From the NCBI GenBank assembly GCA_052266715.1, contig JBQPRB010000005.1: a stretch of 64,000 bases of DNA; one strand, given 5' to 3'. Positions 9,397 through 17,288 of the stretch are shown here, in pieces (the first letter of the stretch is position 1; every line of letters begins with the position of its first letter). The position numbers and the translations under genes are program-made. Source of the stretch: Jeotgalibaca sp052266715 (lineage in GTDB: Bacteria; Bacillota; Bacilli; Lactobacillales; Aerococcaceae). Under the pieces are notes generated by a model. The model saw only the letters and a list, made by a program, of their open reading frames with translations. It did no database searches and was not told the DNA's origin.

Positions 9397-10041
9397 ATGG
9401 ATAAAAAAGTTATTATTTTTGATATGGACGGTTTAATGTTTGATACAGAAAAATTAGTTTGCCAGGCTCAAATGAGTATCGCTAAAAAGTTAGGTGTCCC
9501 CTTTACAGAAGATTATTATTTAGAATCAGTAGGCATGTCCGATAAAGACTGTTTAGTAAAGTATACGGAGGATTTTGGTGATTATGACATTGCTTACCAG
9601 TTGAGCAATGATTATCGGGCAGAGTTACACCGTTTGATAGAATTGAATGGTGTTCCCCATAAAAAGGGTTTGGAAGCTTTACTGCATCATTTTAAAGAGT
9701 TGGATAAGGAATTAATTCTTGCTTCGTCCAATCGCCATTACGATATAAACTTTTTCCTAGAGAAAGAAGGGCTTTCTCATTATTTCTCAAGGAAAATTAG
9801 TGGAGAAGATGTTGAGTTTGCCAAACCGCATCCCGCTATTTTTGAAAGAGCACACGCACTGACAAACCATGAAAAAGAAGCCTGTCTGATTTTGGAAGAT
9901 TCACTGAATGGTGTCCGTTCAGCTTTTTCAGCGGGAATTGATGTCATCATGGTGCCAGATTTAATTGCTCCAAATGAAGAAGCAAGAGCTAAAACCATCG
10001 CAATTGTGAACGACTTGGACGAAATTAGAACATTATTTTAA
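9397..10041 (+). CDS. HAD-superfamily phosphatase, beta-phosphoglucomutase-like
   Basis: 214 residues. The HAD motif I FDMDG with nucleophile Asp9 and acid Asp11, an alpha-helical cap (about 17-80), motif II ASSN and a C-terminal EDSLNGV motif place it in the subfamily of small phosphatases and phosphoglucomutases. The substrate cannot be told from sequence; sugar phosphates or nucleotides are the usual range. ATGGAGGG precedes the ATG and overlaps the end of folC, so expression is likely coupled to folC. Confidence 0.85.
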   Translation: MDKKVIIFDMDGLMFDTEKLVCQAQMSIAKKLGVPFTEDYYLESVGMSDKDCLVKYTEDFGDYDIAYQLSNDYRAELHRLIELNGVPHKKGLEALLHHFKELDKELILASSNRHYDINFFLEKEGLSHYFSRKISGEDVEFAKPHPAIFERAHALTNHEKEACLILEDSLNGVRSAFSAGIDVIMVPDLIAPNEEARAKTIAIVNDLDEIRTLF

Positions 10042-10066
10042 GGTTTTGGGAAATAAAATAAAACTT

Positions 10067-10096
10067 TTGCGGTTTTTTTGCGTATATATCTATAGT
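10067..10096 (+). promoter_or_regulatory. Possible radC promoter
   Basis: TTGCGG (10067-10072) and TATAGT (10091-10096) with an 18-bp spacer, in the 75-bp gap before radC. There is no clear terminator after the HAD gene, so this may be an internal promoter. Confidence 0.35.
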
Positions 10097-10116
10097 GAGT
10101 AAAAAGGAGAGATAGT

Positions 10117-10803
10117 ATGCAAGAAACAACATTAGTAAGAGAAGTCCCAAAATCATCCCGACCGAGGGAAAGGCTCGCACAATACGGCGAGAAAGCTTTG
10201 GCAACACATGAACTGTTAGCTATCTTGTTACGCACCGGCCCTAAAGACAGTAACGTTTTACAGCTTGCGATGCGGGTGATGAATGAATTCGAAGACCTCC
10301 ATTCCTTGAAAATGGCTTCCGTTGAGGAACTAATGACGATTAATGGCATAGGAGAAACGAAGGCGATTGAAATCAAAGCCTGCATTGAACTTGGGTTACG
10401 CCTTGCTCAGACGACACAGTTAAAGAGTGGCGTCATTACTTCAACTAAAACGGCAGGGGCTTTGCTTAAACAAGAAATGCGCGATCTACAACAAGAACAT
10501 GTCATCGCATTGTATTTAAATACTAAAAATGAAATCATCAAAAAGAAAACCATTTTTATCGGCAGTCTAAATAGTAGTGTCGCTCACCCGAGAGAAATAT
10601 TTCGGGAAGCCGTTCGTTTTTCTGCTGCCCGGATTATTTTGGGTCACAACCATCCCTCTGGAAATCCGGAGCCCTCGGAAGCAGATTTGATATTTACGCG
10701 GAGGATGGTCGAATGTGGCGAGATGATGGGGATTGAGCTCCTGGATCACTTTATTATCGGCGACCAAAATTACATCAGTTTAAAGGAATATGGAATAATT
10801 TAG
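10117..10803 (+). CDS. radC: RadC-family JAB/MPN domain protein
   Basis: 228 residues. An N-terminal helix-hairpin-helix region (about 65-95, INGIGETKA) is followed by a JAB domain with the metal-binding signature HNHPSGNPEPSEAD (His177, His179, Asp190). RadC was named for DNA repair but its real function is unsettled; the fold suggests metalloprotease-like or nucleic-acid-linked activity. The ATG has AAGGAGA upstream. In B. subtilis radC lies next to mreBCD, and here only the cold-shock gene separates them. Confidence 0.92.
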   Translation: MQETTLVREVPKSSRPRERLAQYGEKALATHELLAILLRTGPKDSNVLQLAMRVMNEFEDLHSLKMASVEELMTINGIGETKAIEIKACIELGLRLAQTTQLKSGVITSTKTAGALLKQEMRDLQQEHVIALYLNTKNEIIKKKTIFIGSLNSSVAHPREIFREAVRFSAARIILGHNHPSGNPEPSEADLIFTRRMVECGEMMGIELLDHFIIGDQNYISLKEYGII

Positions 10804-10811
10804 AAAAAGAC

Positions 10812-10840
10812 TTGCAATAATTTAAAAGTCTGGTTATAAT
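10812..10840 (+). promoter_or_regulatory. Strong promoter of the cold-shock gene
   Basis: TTGCAA (10812-10817), a 17-bp spacer and TATAAT (10835-10840). Transcription should start near 10847, giving a 5' untranslated region of about 97 nt, long in the manner of cold-shock mRNAs whose leader folding responds to temperature. Confidence 0.85.
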
Positions 10841-10944
10841 AAGGGTACGTTTTTGTAAGGGAAGAAAGTTATGTCATGAACATTCCGATCGTACCATTTG
10901 CAATAACAGAATATTTGTGCAAATTGCACGAGGAGGAATTTTTC

Positions 10945-11145
10945 ATGGAAAATGGAACAGTAAAATGGTTTAACGCAGAAAAAGGATTTGGATTTATCGA
11001 ACGCGACGGCGGAGATGATGTATTCGTACATTTCTCAGCAATCAACAGTGACGGTTTCAAATCTCTAGAAGAAGGACAAGCAGTTTCTTTCGACATCGTT
11101 GAAGGTAACCGTGGACCTCAAGCATCAAACGTAGAAAAAATCTAA
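10945..11145 (+). CDS. Cold-shock protein (CspA/CspB family)
   Basis: 66 residues, the exact size of single cold-shock-domain proteins. It binds single-stranded RNA/DNA as an RNA chaperone. RNP1 (KGFGFIE, 13-19) and RNP2 (VFVHF, 26-30) are intact. The true start is the ATG at 10945, after GAGGAGGAA; an earlier in-frame ATG at 10876 would add 23 residues unlike the family and lies in the leader. Strong upstream promoter and terminator make it monocistronic. Confidence 0.96.
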   Translation: MENGTVKWFNAEKGFGFIERDGGDDVFVHFSAINSDGFKSLEEGQAVSFDIVEGNRGPQASNVEKI

Positions 11146-11167
11146 TTTTTCCTAGTTGATAATAAAC

Positions 11168-11199
11168 AGCTGAGACATTCATTTGTCTCAGCTTTTTTG
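11168..11199 (+). terminator. Intrinsic terminator after cold-shock gene
   Basis: AGCTGAGACA (11168-11177) pairs with TGTCTCAGCT (11184-11193), followed by six T. The stem is the same family as the ezrA terminator. Confidence 0.9.
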
Positions 11200-11225
11200 T
11201 TATCTCATTTTCTATTTTTTTAGTT

Positions 11226-11286
11226 CTATTATTTATGGTGTTGGTAGGCATTTCCTTCACCAATTCCAGATAACCAAGAACCTTTT
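11226..11286 (-). repeat. Short copy of a dispersed palindromic repeat
   Basis: Read on the minus strand, this segment starts with GGTTCTTGGTTATCT and contains TTGGTGAAGGAAATGCC, then ACACCATAAATAATAGAA. Both ends match the two ends of the longer element at 46311-46556, so it looks like an internally deleted copy. It sits between the cold-shock terminator and the mreB promoter; otherwise the 11200-11386 gap holds only AT-rich promoter DNA. Confidence 0.6.
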
Positions 11287-11347
11287 TTTAAGAAAATGTT
11301 ACATTTTCAAATATTTTTAGCTTTCGATTTTTTCGGATTTCAATTTG

Positions 11348-11356
11348 TGGTAAAAT
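11348..11356 (+). promoter_or_regulatory. mreB extended -10 promoter element
   Basis: TGG followed by TAAAAT (11351-11356). No good -35 hexamer is found 17 bp upstream, only T-rich sequence. Confidence 0.45.
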
Positions 11357-11395
11357 ATTGAAGATATACGATGAGCATATGGAAGGATGAATCTT

Positions 11396-12415
11396 TTGTC
11401 GGCAATAAGTTTAAGAGCCAAAAGAATTGGTATTGATTTAGGTACGACAAATATTGTTGTCTGGATGGAAGGCAAGGGTATTGTCTATAGAGAACCCGCA
11501 ATTGTTGCCCGTAATCTTCAAGATGGAAAAATAGTGGCCATTGGTGATGAAGCCATTCAGCTTTTGGAACAACAACCGGGAAATGTGGTTTCGTCAAGGC
11601 CTTTAAAAGAAGGTATGATTGCTGATTATGATACGACGGTTGCGCTATTTAGGAATATTATTAAAAAAACGACAAAATATTCGTTTCAAAGACCATATCT
11701 CATGATTTGTACCCCAATAGGTATTACGGGAATTGAAAAACGTGCTATTATTGAGGCGTCACTGGAAGCAGGGAGCAAAGAAACTTTTTTACTGGATGAG
11801 CCTTTTGCTGGAGCAATTGGCGCGGGTTTGCCCATTTATACACCAACGGGATATTTTATTGTTGATATAGGAGGCGGGACAACCTGTATTGCTGTTTTAT
11901 CTCTGGGAGGAGTCATAGCCAGTAAGGCGATACCTATAGCAGGAAACAAAATGGATGAAGCCATCCGTAACTATATTGGGGAAAAGTATGCCTTAGCAAT
12001 CGGGTCTCGCACTGCTGAAACCCTCAAGATGAAAAGTGGTTCAGCAGATTTGAAAGCAGCCTCTTACTATGAAAATAAAGAAGTTAAAGGCCGGGATGTA
12101 AAAACAGGACTCCCCAGAAAACTTACAATAGAAGCAAGAGATATTTCCGAAGCCCTCCAGCCATTATTGCAGGAAATTATTGCAACCATCACTTCAGTCC
12201 TGGAACATTTACCACCGGAAATCGCAGCGGATATAATTACCCATGGGATTTTCTTGACCGGTGGGGGCGCCTTGTTAAATGACATTCATACAGTAATTTC
12301 CAAAGCAATGGGAATTTCCGTTACTGTTGTAACAAATCCCCTGGATAGTGTTGTAGCAGGCATTGGTGAAAATCTAAAAAATATAAAACAATTAAAGAAA
12401 CATAACACCTACTAA
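11396..12415 (+). CDS. mreB: Rod-shape determining protein MreB
   Basis: 339 residues from a TTG start at 11396. An ATG at 11387 is in frame, but the GGAAGG ribosome binding site (11381-11386) abuts it, while it is correctly spaced for the TTG. MreB is a bacterial actin that polymerises with ATP under the membrane and guides elongation of the wall. Phosphate-1 loop GIDLGTTN, the DIGGGTT phosphate-2 motif and GGGALL near the C-terminus are present. It heads mreB-mreC-mreD, with 32 nt before mreC. Having mreCD alongside suggests a rod or ovoid cell with peripheral wall growth. Confidence 0.93.
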   Translation: MSAISLRAKRIGIDLGTTNIVVWMEGKGIVYREPAIVARNLQDGKIVAIGDEAIQLLEQQPGNVVSSRPLKEGMIADYDTTVALFRNIIKKTTKYSFQRPYLMICTPIGITGIEKRAIIEASLEAGSKETFLLDEPFAGAIGAGLPIYTPTGYFIVDIGGGTTCIAVLSLGGVIASKAIPIAGNKMDEAIRNYIGEKYALAIGSRTAETLKMKSGSADLKAASYYENKEVKGRDVKTGLPRKLTIEARDISEALQPLLQEIIATITSVLEHLPPEIAADIITHGIFLTGGGALLNDIHTVISKAMGISVTVVTNPLDSVVAGIGENLKNIKQLKKHNTY

Positions 12416-12447
12416 TGGGGGAAAAGGAAAGGAAATGAGGTTTTAAG

Positions 12448-13302
12448 GTGAATCAGTTTTTCAATAATAAAAGAATGATTGTGTTGCTGATTTCCGTGAT
12501 CATTTTTATCAGTACAATTGCCTTTTCTATGTCGCGAAACCGTGAGGACGCATCGCTTCCGCAATTGTTCATAAATGATGTGACCGGTCTAGCAGCGAAC
12601 GTTATGTCGAAGCCAGCCGAAACGGTAAATGGATTTGTCGATTCTGTTGATAATTTGCTTCATACCTACGAAGAAAATCAACAATTGAAACAAAAAATAG
12701 ATGCTATGGATAACATGCAAGCGCGAATATCCAAACTGGAGCAAGAAAATGTAAGCATGAAGCAAGAGTTAGAATTACAAAGTAGTCTGTCCGAATTCTC
12801 CAATATTAACGCAACCGTCATTTCCAGAAATCCTGACACTTGGATCGATCAAATTGTGGTTGATAAAGGTAGCGAAGATGGTGTGGAAGTCGATATGTCT
12901 GTCATGTCCGGCAATGGTTTGATTGGTCGTGTAGCCGAAGTTAGTCCAACTACTGCTAAAATCTTGTTATTGTCTACGGCCAATCAATCGGTAAATCGTG
13001 TGTCGGCAGAAATACAAATGCCCGATACACCAGTTCATGGTATTGTGGATGACTATGAAACGGAAAATGGACTATTGATCATGTCCGAAATTGATCCAAA
13101 AGCCAAAATAGAGGTTGGGAAGCAAGTCATCACTTCTGGTTTAGGTGGTGTATCACCGGCATCTTTATTGATAGGAGTTGTAAAGGAAGTGCGCATGGAT
13201 GAGTTTGGTTTGTTCCAGGAAGTTACAATCGAACCAGCTGGTAATATAGCTGAAATTCTTTACGTGACTATCATCCAAAGGGGAAGCGAGGTTTCCCGGT
13301 AA
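12448..13302 (+). CDS. mreC: Cell-shape protein MreC
   Basis: 284 residues from a GTG start with ATGAGG upstream. A single N-terminal membrane helix (about 9-27) is followed by a coiled coil (about 70-110) and a beta-rich external domain, the standard MreC layout. MreC dimers at the outer face of the membrane connect the elongation machinery (MreB, MreD, RodA, PBPs). Its stop codon overlaps the mreD start by one nucleotide (TAATG), so translation of the two is coupled. Confidence 0.94.
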   Translation: MNQFFNNKRMIVLLISVIIFISTIAFSMSRNREDASLPQLFINDVTGLAANVMSKPAETVNGFVDSVDNLLHTYEENQQLKQKIDAMDNMQARISKLEQENVSMKQELELQSSLSEFSNINATVISRNPDTWIDQIVVDKGSEDGVEVDMSVMSGNGLIGRVAEVSPTTAKILLLSTANQSVNRVSAEIQMPDTPVHGIVDDYETENGLLIMSEIDPKAKIEVGKQVITSGLGGVSPASLLIGVVKEVRMDEFGLFQEVTIEPAGNIAEILYVTIIQRGSEVSR

Positions 13303-13829
13303 TGGTGCAAAATCGTACGCTTAATCATGTTTATCTGATTCCTATCCTTCTTTTTTTGGGATTGGTCATGGATGGTATTGTCATGAATATTTTTTCCGCC
13401 AGTTTTTTGGATCAAAACTATGTATTAGTTCCAAGGATATTGTTACTGTTGTTTGTTGTATTTACTTTACTTTTTCCCAAACAACCATTATTTCTCTATG
13501 CTTTATTGTTTGGCATTATGTACGACAGTTACTACACGGGAATACTGGGTATCTATGTGACTGCCATTGCTTCATGCATTTATTTAGTGAAACGGAGTCA
13601 GAGGTTTTTGACAACTGCACCGGTCGCAGTCTTTATTGTTTACTTCCTTAGCATCAGCTATGTGGAAATTTTCGTGTTTGGCGTCTATTCCTTATTAGGA
13701 ATGGCTGATTTGTCGTTTGGCACTTTTATCGCCACCCGTCTTGGCCCAACTGTTCTTTTGAATTTCTTCTTTTTAGCTTTGCTTTATGTTCCCTTGCTTA
13801 AATTGAGCAAATGGATGTACAGTGTCTAA
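13302..13829 (+). CDS. mreD: Cell-shape membrane protein MreD
   Basis: 175 residues with about five or six hydrophobic membrane segments and few charges, matching MreD, the integral membrane partner of MreC. The ATG overlaps the last base of mreC. No hairpin terminator is evident before the T-box promoter that begins about 35 nt downstream, so the operon may end by weak termination or read into the leader. Confidence 0.9.
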   Translation: MVQNRTLNHVYLIPILLFLGLVMDGIVMNIFSASFLDQNYVLVPRILLLLFVVFTLLFPKQPLFLYALLFGIMYDSYYTGILGIYVTAIASCIYLVKRSQRFLTTAPVAVFIVYFLSISYVEIFVFGVYSLLGMADLSFGTFIATRLGPTVLLNFFFLALLYVPLLKLSKWMYSV

Positions 13830-13864
13830 AATGAGAAACAAATTAAAAAAATTTGTTTAAATAC

Positions 13865-13892
13865 TTGTTTTTAAAAAATTCTGTGTTATTAT
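13865..13892 (+). promoter_or_regulatory. Promoter of the T-box transporter operon
   Basis: TTGTTT (13865-13870), a 16-bp spacer and TATTAT (13887-13892) preceded by TGT, an extended -10. Confidence 0.7.
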
Positions 13893-13899
13893 GATTTTA

Positions 13900-14196
13900 C
13901 CTAAAAGAAATGCGAAGAAGAGAAAAAGTAATTTTCATTCATTCGGTAGAGAGCCTGCGGTCGGTGAAAGCAGGTGTATGGAGAAAATGAAAACACATCT
14001 CGGAGCAAGACTACTGAAAAGAATTTATTCGCGAGTAAGTAGACTCGGGGGTGCCCGTTACAGCACTAGCGTTTTAACAATGAACGCGATAAGGTAATGT
14101 TCGTGAGGGCATTACAAATAAAGGTGGAACCACGAAGCAATTAAGCTATCGTCCTTTGATTTTCTATATCATAGAGAATCAAGGGGCGTTTTTTTG
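13900..14196 (+). promoter_or_regulatory. T-box riboswitch leader of amino-acid ABC transporter
   Basis: The T-box GGTGGAACCACG lies at 14124-14135. TGGA would pair with a tRNA acceptor end having discriminator U. Stem I has GAGA/TCTC at its base, the AGTA strand near 13929, the apical GGTCGGTGAAAG motif, and the opposite specifier-loop strand GAAAACACA (13989-13997). By alignment with the valS leader of this window the specifier is ACA (13993-13995), threonine; AAC or CAC are alternative readings that fit the TGGA discriminator less well. A strong terminator follows. Confidence 0.85.
14151..14196 (+). terminator. T-box terminator of the transporter leader
   Basis: CGTCCTTTGATTTTCTA (14151-14167) pairs with TAGAGAATCAAGGGGCG (14172-14188), followed by seven T. 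Long and stable, directly after the T-box sequence. Confidence 0.88.
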
Positions 14197-14282
14197 TTGG
14201 ACTGCAGCCAACAGAACGTCGGCAAAATCATGTCATTTCGAATAGGGATAAAAAATGATGAAAGATCTGGGAGGAACCAATC

Positions 14283-15080
14283 ATGAAAAAATTATTCTTA
14301 TTATTAGCATCCAGTGCACTGTTAGCAGCATGTGGATCTGAAACTGCAACAAATGAATCATCAACTGTTACAGAGACAAATGAGACTTTGAAAGAGACGT
14401 ATACGGTTGGATTGGATGAAACCTTTGCACCTATGAGTTTTCGTGATACAGATGGTGAAATTGTAGGATTTGACGTTGACTTGGCGAAAGAAATTGGCGC
14501 AATTATGGGTGTTGAATTTGAATTTCAACCGATTGATTGGGTAATGAAGGAAACAGAATTGAATGCTGGCAATATCGATTTGATTTGGAATGGCTATACG
14601 ATTACGGAAGAGCGTAAAGAGAAAGTTGCTTTCAGTGATCCTTACCTGGAAAATTCTCAAATCATTGTAACACTGTCTGATAGCGATATCGAAACGAAAT
14701 CAGATTTGGCAGGGGCGACAGTAGCAACGCAACAAGCTTCCGCGACTTTAGATGCCATGAATGCTGATGAAACAGGCATTGTACAAGAATTTGACGGTGG
14801 CGAGCCGATTCTATACCCAACCTTTAATGATGTATTCAATGATTTGGAAAGTGGCCGTAGTGATGCCATCGTTGTTGATGAAGTATTAGGTCGTTACATC
14901 ATGAAACAAAAGGGCTCCGACAAATTTAAAGTTCTGGATGAGGATTTCGGTGATGAAGAATATGGTGTTGGTATGAGAAAAGAAGATACAGCACTTCAGG
15001 AAGCAATTAATGACGGTTTGACAGAATTGAAAGAAAACGGCAAGTATGATGAAATCTATGCGAAATGGTTTGCTGAATAA
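14283..15080 (+). CDS. Amino-acid ABC transporter substrate-binding lipoprotein (copy 1)
   Basis: 265 residues. A lipoprotein signal peptide ends in LLAAC, with lipidated Cys17. The mature part is a type II periplasmic-binding fold of the polar amino acid family (SBP_bac_3), with the phrases FAPMSF, GFDVDLAKE and LIWNGYTITEER. It captures an amino acid outside the cell for the permease and ATPase encoded downstream. The ligand is not readable from sequence; the T-box specifier suggests threonine. A second, similar binding protein follows 16 nt later. GGGAGGAACCAATC precedes the ATG. Confidence 0.9.
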   Translation: MKKLFLLLASSALLAACGSETATNESSTVTETNETLKETYTVGLDETFAPMSFRDTDGEIVGFDVDLAKEIGAIMGVEFEFQPIDWVMKETELNAGNIDLIWNGYTITEERKEKVAFSDPYLENSQIIVTLSDSDIETKSDLAGATVATQQASATLDAMNADETGIVQEFDGGEPILYPTFNDVFNDLESGRSDAIVVDEVLGRYIMKQKGSDKFKVLDEDFGDEEYGVGMRKEDTALQEAINDGLTELKENGKYDEIYAKWFAE

Positions 15081-15096
15081 GCGAAGGAGGAGAATG

Positions 15097-15867
15097 ATGA
15101 TGAAAAAAAAGATCTTTTTCTTAATGGCATCCCTATTCTTGGCAGCCTGTGGCAATCAAAAGACTGCCGAAACAAAAGAAACCATCATAATTGGTATGGA
15201 CGAAACGTTTGCCCCAATGGGATTTCTGGATGAAAATAATGAAGTGATTGGTTTTGATGTTGATCTGGCTAAAGAAACAATGAATAGACTTGGTTACGAA
15301 GTGGAATTTCAATCAATCGATTGGTCGATGAAGGAAACAGAATTGAATACGAAAAATATTGACCTAATTTGGAATGGTTATGCTGTGACACCGGAACGGG
15401 CTGAAAAAGTATTGTTGAGTGAACCTTATTTGGAATCATCCCAAGCTATCTTTGTACGTAAAGACAGCGACATTCAAAAAAAGAGTGATTTAGAAGGTAA
15501 ACTTTTATCAACACAACAATCTTCTAGCTCAATCGATAAAATCAAGGAAGATCCTTCCGGTATTTATGATAAGTTGGGCGGAGATTTGGTTCTTTATCCA
15601 TCGAATAATAATAGTTTCATGGATTTGGAAGCAGGTCGGGTGGATGCCATAGTAGTCGGTTCAGAATATGGGCGTTATTATGTGAAACAAGCCGGGAAAG
15701 AAGATGTTTTCCGCGTTCTGGAAGATGACTTCGGGCAAGACGAAATGGCTGTAGCTCTTCGTAAAGAAGATACAGCATTGAAACAAGAAATTGATGATAC
15801 AATAGCAGAAATAAAAGCAGATGGAACCTTTGATGAAATATATGATGATTGGTTCTTCTCTGAATAG
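15097..15867 (+). CDS. Amino-acid ABC transporter substrate-binding lipoprotein (copy 2)
   Basis: About 256 residues. Three consecutive ATGs (15094, 15097, 15100) follow AAGGAGG (15084-15090); the second or third has the best spacing. Signal peptide with lipobox LAAC, then the same fold as its upstream neighbour, sharing FAPMGF, GFDVDLAKE, DWSMKETELNT and LIWNGYAVTPER. The pair clearly arose by tandem duplication but differs over much of its length, so they may capture different ligands for one shared permease. The next gene begins 14 nt later. Confidence 0.9.
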   Translation: MMKKKIFFLMASLFLAACGNQKTAETKETIIIGMDETFAPMGFLDENNEVIGFDVDLAKETMNRLGYEVEFQSIDWSMKETELNTKNIDLIWNGYAVTPERAEKVLLSEPYLESSQAIFVRKDSDIQKKSDLEGKLLSTQQSSSSIDKIKEDPSGIYDKLGGDLVLYPSNNNSFMDLEAGRVDAIVVGSEYGRYYVKQAGKEDVFRVLEDDFGQDEMAVALRKEDTALKQEIDDTIAEIKADGTFDEIYDDWFFSE

Positions 15868-15881
15868 AAAGTAGGGTTAAA

Positions 15882-16517
15882 ATGGAACTTATTCAAACGA
15901 TTTGGCCATCATTATGGGACGGCTTCCTCATTTCTTTGCAAATTTTCTTTATCGTGGCTATAACGAGTATCCCTTTAGGATTTTTGATTGCGATCATCCG
16001 GGTATATGCACCACGTTGGATCGGGTCACTTATTCAAGTTTATATTTTCATTATGCGGGGAACGCCATTGCTGCTACAGTTAATGTTTTTCTTCTTTGGC
16101 CTCCCTTTTGTTGGTATCGTTATGGATCGGTTCACGGCAGCGATTTTAGCCTTTATTATTAACTATGCAGCTTATTATGCGGAAATATTCCGTGGGGGTA
16201 TCTTGGCAATTCCGCGTGATCAATTTGAATCCATCACGGTTTTGGGGATTGGGAAATTACGCGGATTTGTGCGAATTATCGTGCCACAAGTTTTCCGCAT
16301 TGTATTGCCATCAGTTGGTAATGAAATTATTTCCTTGGTTAAAGATACATCTTTGGTTTATATCCTGGGAATCGGGGAATTATTACGGGCAGGGCAAATT
16401 GCAGCTAATACCTATGCCTCGCTCGTGCCGTTCCTTGGGGTTGGTGTTTTGTACTTGTCCGTTACAGGGATTATCACGATTATCTTAAATACGCTTGAAG
16501 CAAAAAGGAAGTTTTAG
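15882..16517 (+). CDS. Amino-acid ABC transporter permease (HisM/GlnP type)
   Basis: 211 residues with about five membrane helices and the coupling-helix EAA motif around EIFRGGILAIPRDQFES, followed by the family phrase VRIIVPQVFRIVLPSVGNE. Such permeases form a homodimeric channel for polar amino acids. Only one permease gene is present for two binding proteins, so both probably dock on the same channel. AAAGTAGGG lies upstream of the ATG, and the ATPase gene starts 11 nt after the stop. Confidence 0.92.
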   Translation: MELIQTIWPSLWDGFLISLQIFFIVAITSIPLGFLIAIIRVYAPRWIGSLIQVYIFIMRGTPLLLQLMFFFFGLPFVGIVMDRFTAAILAFIINYAAYYAEIFRGGILAIPRDQFESITVLGIGKLRGFVRIIVPQVFRIVLPSVGNEIISLVKDTSLVYILGIGELLRAGQIAANTYASLVPFLGVGVLYLSVTGIITIILNTLEAKRKF

Positions 16518-16528
16518 GAGGGTACCGG

Positions 16529-17203
16529 ATGTTATTAGAAGCAAAAAATATTTCCAAAAAATATCATAATCAAGCAGTCATTGCAAATTTTTCCTTCACA
16601 ATCGATGCGGGGGACATCGTTGTTTTGACTGGTCGCTCTGGTACCGGTAAAACGACCTTGATGCGCATTTTAAATAATTTGGAATCGGCAGATAGTGGTA
16701 GTCTTACTATTGAAGATACGCCCTTATTTGAAGATACGGAGCGCGGTGCAGCCTATGTTTCCCGTAAAAAGCGTAAATTGTACCAAAGTAAAATCGGCAT
16801 GGTTTTCCAGGACTATGCTTTGTTCCCGAATTTCACGATTCGTGAGAACTTGTTGGAAGCGCCACTCTCCCAAAAGTTAGGGACAAAGGCTGAATTGAAT
16901 GCCAAAGCAGAAGCATTGCTGGCGGAAATGGGTATCGCAGATCAGTTGGATAAGATGCCATCACAATTGTCAGGCGGCCAAAAACAACGGGTTGCGATTG
17001 CACGTGCCATGATGTTGAATCCTAAAGTATTGTGTTTTGACGAACCGACTTCTGCTTTGGACCGTGAATCAGCTGACAGCATCGGTAATCTCATTCAAGG
17101 GATTGCGGAAAAGGGAACAGGCATTTTGATCGTTACCCATGATACACCTTTCGGAGAAAAATATGGAACCCGATTAATCTCTTCTTCAGAATTTGTCAAA
17201 TAA
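16529..17203 (+). CDS. Amino-acid ABC transporter ATP-binding protein
   Basis: 224 residues. Walker A GRSGTGKTT, Q-loop in VFQDYALFP, signature LSGGQKQR, Walker B VLCFDEPTSALD and the H-loop VTHD are all intact. It drives import through the permease encoded just before it. GGAGGGTACCGG precedes the ATG. It is the last gene of the T-box operon; the promoter of the next gene starts within the last few bases, and no hairpin terminator is seen between. Confidence 0.94.
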   Translation: MLLEAKNISKKYHNQAVIANFSFTIDAGDIVVLTGRSGTGKTTLMRILNNLESADSGSLTIEDTPLFEDTERGAAYVSRKKRKLYQSKIGMVFQDYALFPNFTIRENLLEAPLSQKLGTKAELNAKAEALLAEMGIADQLDKMPSQLSGGQKQRVAIARAMMLNPKVLCFDEPTSALDRESADSIGNLIQGIAEKGTGILIVTHDTPFGEKYGTRLISSSEFVK

Positions 17204-17205
17204 CC

Positions 17206-17233
17206 TTGCAAATAAAACAGATACTTGTATAAT
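17206..17233 (+). promoter_or_regulatory. Promoter of MFS transporter gene
   Basis: TTGCAA (17206-17211), 16-bp spacer, TATAAT (17228-17233), overlapping the end of the ABC ATPase gene. Confidence 0.8.
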
Positions 17234-17288
17234 GATGAAGAACTAAAATAACGAATGACGAGAGCATTCATTTTAAGGAGAGATTATT

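Noticed and set aside
13891..14097. 68-residue open frame before the ABC transporter genes
   Set aside because: It overlaps T-box stem I; the conserved signal there is RNA structure, not protein.
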